The notes beneath the pieces are model-generated. The model ran no database searches. It was not told the origin of the DNA and saw nothing but the letters and a program-made list of their open reading frames with translations. A stretch of DNA of 64,000 bases from Apostichopus japonicus (lineage: Eukaryota > Echinodermata > Holothuroidea > Aspidochirotida > Stichopodidae): assembly GCF_037975245.1 (NCBI RefSeq), contig NC_092580.1:21068501-21132500 (forward strand), in the 5' to 3' direction. Of the stretch, positions 60,623-64,000 are shown piece by piece (position 1 is the first letter of the stretch; each line of letters begins with the position of its first letter). The translations under genes were made by a program, and so were the position numbers.

Positions 60623-63600
60623 GACATGTCAGTTGTTAACCTCTTTCTCTGCCATAGTGACCTTTACAAGTGGCGAATTTATTGTGTAAGTCAATGGAGC
60701 AAATAATTGTGGTATGCCACCAACACCATTACACCTCCAGTATACTGGCGCTGTGTTCCAGTTCCCGATTGGACTTGTGAATTAACGATACCAAGAAAAG
60801 CTGATACTTGAACACCCTTCGTTTTAGACAAACAAAATACTGAGGCAATCGGAAGCCACATATTTAACTAAAAACGATAGGCTACAATTACTATACTGTG
60901 TTACGTCAGGCAGACGATGTACGCTAGCGTCGAAATAGAGGGCAGTCTTTTGGAACACTTTTAATTAGACATGTTCTACAGATATCATTATACATACAGT
61001 ACAGACATGTGTTAACAATATGAATAGGCACAAAATAGGTAATATTGTCACTTTTAACTTCCAATGAGGACTGTTTCCATAGCAATAATGAAATATATAC
61101 ATCAACCAAATCATCTTCACATTTACAAATTTGCTACTGAAATGCTAGATTCTCAAAGAAATATTAGGTCCTACAGCAGAATATTTTTGAAGTTTATGTT
61201 ATAAGTTATATGCAAAGATATATCTCAGAACAATTTATGTATGACAGTTGACACAAAGATGACATTAAATTGACAAATCATTCTTTAATGTCTGCACAAA
61301 GTTAAGGTGGTTCAAATTAAAGTAGCACACACAACATCTCGTTGTATTTATTCGAGGGAAAGGAATGTCACTTTTTCAACACGGATATGTAGTTCACTAC
61401 CACAAATATAAATCACAAATTGAAAATATCTAAAAATAACTAACTTCAAAAATAAAACAAACAATCCTGAGATTCAAATAGGATGGATGAGATAAAAAAG
61501 ATGCTGAGGTAGAAGCAAGTGTAAGCTTTAAGACAAAGTTAATTATTGATGGTGGTTAAAACTGAAACAAGACACTTAGGAAATAACATTCTTTGAAGTA
61601 CTAGGTTTTCCAGATTTTCATGAATGTTGACAACTGACAACTGAACTTTCAACTTGACAACTGAGCTTTCTCCGTCAGAACAACATTTTCTGTTTCTCAT
61701 GTTGTTTTCAAATCTAACACATCATTTATTTATAGAAATTTATTTCATCAAATGACAACGTGACATGACAGGTACTAATTTTAGTGTTCAAATTATTGTG
61801 CAGCATTTTTGAAGGCTCTTATTTTTATCTATTAGAAAATACTGAATGTTCCTGTGTAAAGGAAAGGAAAAAAAGACTGCTATGAATCATTGGGCTTGTA
61901 TAGCAATTGGACCGGATTGCATAGTAACTAGACCAGTTTGCATAGCAACTGGATCAGTTTGCATAGCAATTGGACCAGATTGCATAGCAATTGGACCAGT
62001 TTGCAGAGCAATTGGACCAGTTTGCATAGCATTTTGCAATGCAATAATGGATAAATTATTCCCTGAATGAGTAGAGTAAATTTTCACTAAATGATGCATC
62101 AGAAAGTATTGCACTGAGAAAGGCAGGAATGTACAGATTTAAACTTTAGACAGAGGCTAATAAACAAATTGTGGCAGTATTATAACATGAAAACCTGCTT
62201 CTTCCACCCCTACCCCCCCCCCTCCCCAGTCCAATATAACTGTGAATACCATACTTATCTACACTAACATTTCAGTTCAATATATGTTGTATGTAGCTCA
62301 CTGATCAGCGGCAAACTTTGGATTCCAGGGATTGACTAAGTTAATTCCCCCATCACCCCCCCCCCCTCGCCATGACTGTTTTAATTCCCGCCCAGCGAGC
62401 ACAAAGGTGCAAAAATGGCAGAGAATCTACACAATAAAACTAACTAAAGGCAAAGTTGTTTTTTTGGCTGTCGTTACCCTTCACTAATGTTTAAGAGTAA
62501 ATTACTGAATTAACTTCTTACCCCAACCCGTTTCCCCCTTCCCTTCCAAATAAAAGCTTAAGTACATTATTTACCCTACATGAACATTTTATTTTAATAT
62601 GTGCTGTATGTAGTAGCACTGATCACCTGCAGCAACAAGTTTATAATTGCATGGTTGGCAGCCTACAGTGGCAGAACTGTACAATAAAATGAACGTTAAA
62701 TATTCATCAACAAAACTGTGGCAGTATTTTTGGTGTTGTTTATCGACACAAATGATTACAAGCAAAATATCAGCACACTTTGTCTCCCAGTCCTTTCACC
62801 TCCCCTTCCAAAATAATTTAGCAAAGTATAATAATGATCGTCATATACATTAAAAATTTCAGTCAATATTTGCTATTTGTAGCACTGATAACCAGCAATG
62901 GAAAGAGATCCAAACTCTGCTAACATTCTGCCCTCTTCCACCCCGTCCCCAATCTCCCATCCCCCTCCCCCCATGCCCCAATACCCCTACCAATACTATT
63001 TGAAAGTTTGCTAATTCACTTGACAATGTTTATGTGTATAATTGCAGACCGTGCAATGCTGAATTTTAGAATAAAATTGTCACTACCTTTGCTAATATAC
63101 TTCACAATTTCACATATAAAGGAAAAATAAACAATATCTTACTTTTATGCACCAATACCGCACCAGAAGCTATGAATCAAGGCAACACCTGCAAAGGCTT
63201 CCAAACGAAATAATAGAACATTACATTAAATTTTGTGGGACACAATAATTTACATACTTGGAATAAATGTATAATAAATTGATAATTAGGAGAGGCTAAA
63301 TGGTCGTAACCCTATTGATCTCCGTGGTGAGATTGCAGGTTTTCCAGTTATATTTGAATTACAATAAGATGCATAGCTTGATTAAAGTTATAACCTAATG
63401 CGCATGACAGCCTTAAGGCTCTTTAACAAGAAACGATGATTGCTCCATTGATATGCACTACAAGGTGTTCAGGCAGTATTCCAAACATACAACACTTGTC
63501 ACAAGAGAATCTGTCCAATATGAAAGAGACTAGACATAAATTTACTTACTGTAATACATTCCTACAAAAAATAATAAAAAAATATAAAAATTGCAATTTG

Positions 63601-63755
63601 ATAAAGAACAAACTTATAAGTAAACCATAGAAAATGGAACAGAATTGCATCAGTTGTTGTCCGTAGAATGTTTAAAAGCACCGATATTGAAGATAATTTC
63701 ACACACAACATTCAAGCAACATTAAAAAGGATCATTAGTCCCACTTCTTGAATTC
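60623..63755 (-). other. YOD1: Probable 3' UTR and downstream flank of YOD1
   Basis: No coding sequence is visible on either strand. Several TTTATT words (AATAAA on the minus strand) occur, for example near 61724 and 62588, so the transcript could end at several places. It includes the 21-bp array at 61899-62037, C-rich runs at 62206-62226, 62354-62367 and 62940-62990, and similar-looking paragraphs at about 62270 and 62585 (ATATGTTGTATGTAGCTCAC vs ATGTGCTGTATGTAGTAGCA) that suggest old local duplication. Confidence 0.45.
61899..62037. repeat. Minisatellite, 21-bp unit (GCAATTGGACCAGTTTGCATA), about 6-7 copies
   Basis: Copies differ by a few bases (GGACCGGATTGC, CTGGATCAGTTTGC). In frame it gives the ACIAIGPV-like peptide. 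It lies in the probable 3' flank of YOD1, so I do not regard it as coding. Confidence 0.9.
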
Positions 63756-64000
63756 CTACGATGGGCTGGAGTATTCAGCAAAATTTGTATGACCTGTAGC
63801 CATAGCATGTTGCTGGGCTTGCCTCTGGCCACGCAATCCTAACTGACAAACTAAACATCTCAGCGTGAACCCTGTTAAGTCTGTATACTGTCGACTGCGT
63901 TTGGCTTCCTGAGCGAGTTCCATGGCTTGAGCGAAAACCAAATCATCATCAACGGAGAACACAGTTTTGAGCCCGGAATTTTCCGAACCAGATTCCAGCA
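63756..64000 (-). CDS. YOD1: Ubiquitin thioesterase OTU1 (YOD1), C-terminal coding exon, open at right edge
   Basis: Minus strand, 81 codons from the window edge to a TAG at 63758-63756. The peptide ends [40 protein letters not shown], then [20 protein letters not shown] and NFAEYSSPS. This matches the end of YOD1/OTU1: a helical linker after the OTU protease domain, then a C2H2 zinc finger (CLVC...H....GH) closing with the HTNF-E signature. YOD1 removes ubiquitin chains from substrates handled by the p97/VCP ATPase in ER-associated degradation. The UBX-like and OTU protease domains, with the catalytic Cys/His, must lie to the right beyond 64000. The GTG at 63962-63960 is an internal valine, not a start. 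Length from finger to stop is as in vertebrates. Confidence 0.93.
   Translation of the reverse strand, partial: LESGSENSGLKTVFSVDDDLVFAQAMELAQEAKRSRQYTDLTGFTLRCLVCQLGLRGQRQAQQHAMATGHTNFAEYSSPS

Noticed and set aside
1-64000. CRISPR arrays, operons, phage or plasmid functions
   Set aside because: The tandem repeats have no unique spacers of constant length, genes carry introns, and no prokaryotic gene is recognisable.

Overview
This is a 64 kb piece of an animal nuclear genome. It is AT-rich (GC roughly in the high 30s by eye), with GT-AG introns, few exons, many micro- and minisatellites, frequent poly(C)/poly(G) runs and a dense layer of DNA transposons. The recognisable genes are a histamine N-methyltransferase-like enzyme, a Golgi carbohydrate sulfotransferase of the CHST8-14 type and the deubiquitinase YOD1. 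Together with the repeat style they suggest a marine invertebrate deuterostome, most likely an echinoderm and perhaps a sea cucumber. The species is an inference, not something proved here.

Layout. 1-7.6 kb holds two minus-strand coding exons of an HNMT-like methyltransferase, separated by a 7.3 kb intron with matching phase; the gene runs off the left edge. 8-17.8 kb is mostly non-coding, with a 40-bp minisatellite, two protein-like minus-strand ORFs (one with a type II membrane topology) and a CpG-rich block with a CRE and a TATA box that could be a plus-strand promoter. 17.8-45.4 kb is dominated by a plus-strand sulfotransferase gene. I assemble it from a membrane-anchor exon (22573-22696), a 53-nt microexon (32215-32267) and a large catalytic exon (44491-45393). 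The phases fit exactly and give 359 codons plus a stop. Two more candidate 5' exons (17826-18005 and 27383-27512) have the same form: an ATG, a hydrophobic stretch and a phase-1 donor. They may be alternative first exons.

The introns and the 45-61 kb region are packed with non-autonomous DNA transposons whose ends can be set by inverted termini and target-site duplications. These are two inverted ~2 kb copies of one CAGG...-ended family with 5-bp duplications, several hAT-type elements with 8-bp duplications, a three-deep nest at 48.9-50.7 kb, and a 5.3 kb element with TA duplications that has itself been invaded. Tandem arrays include a 42-bp minisatellite that stays open in frame, a 105-bp array ending in a near-perfect 161-bp hairpin, a 20-bp array of about 40 units, and two 21-bp arrays.

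The right edge carries the 3' coding exon of YOD1 on the minus strand, reading in from beyond the window. Apart from the exons there is no sign of an operon, phage, CRISPR array or other prokaryotic system. The most noteworthy items are the three-exon sulfotransferase model with its unusual 5'-PAPS motif, the candidate alternative first exons, the foldback-like satellite, the transposon nests, and the excess of the palindromes TGACGTCA and TAGGCCTA.
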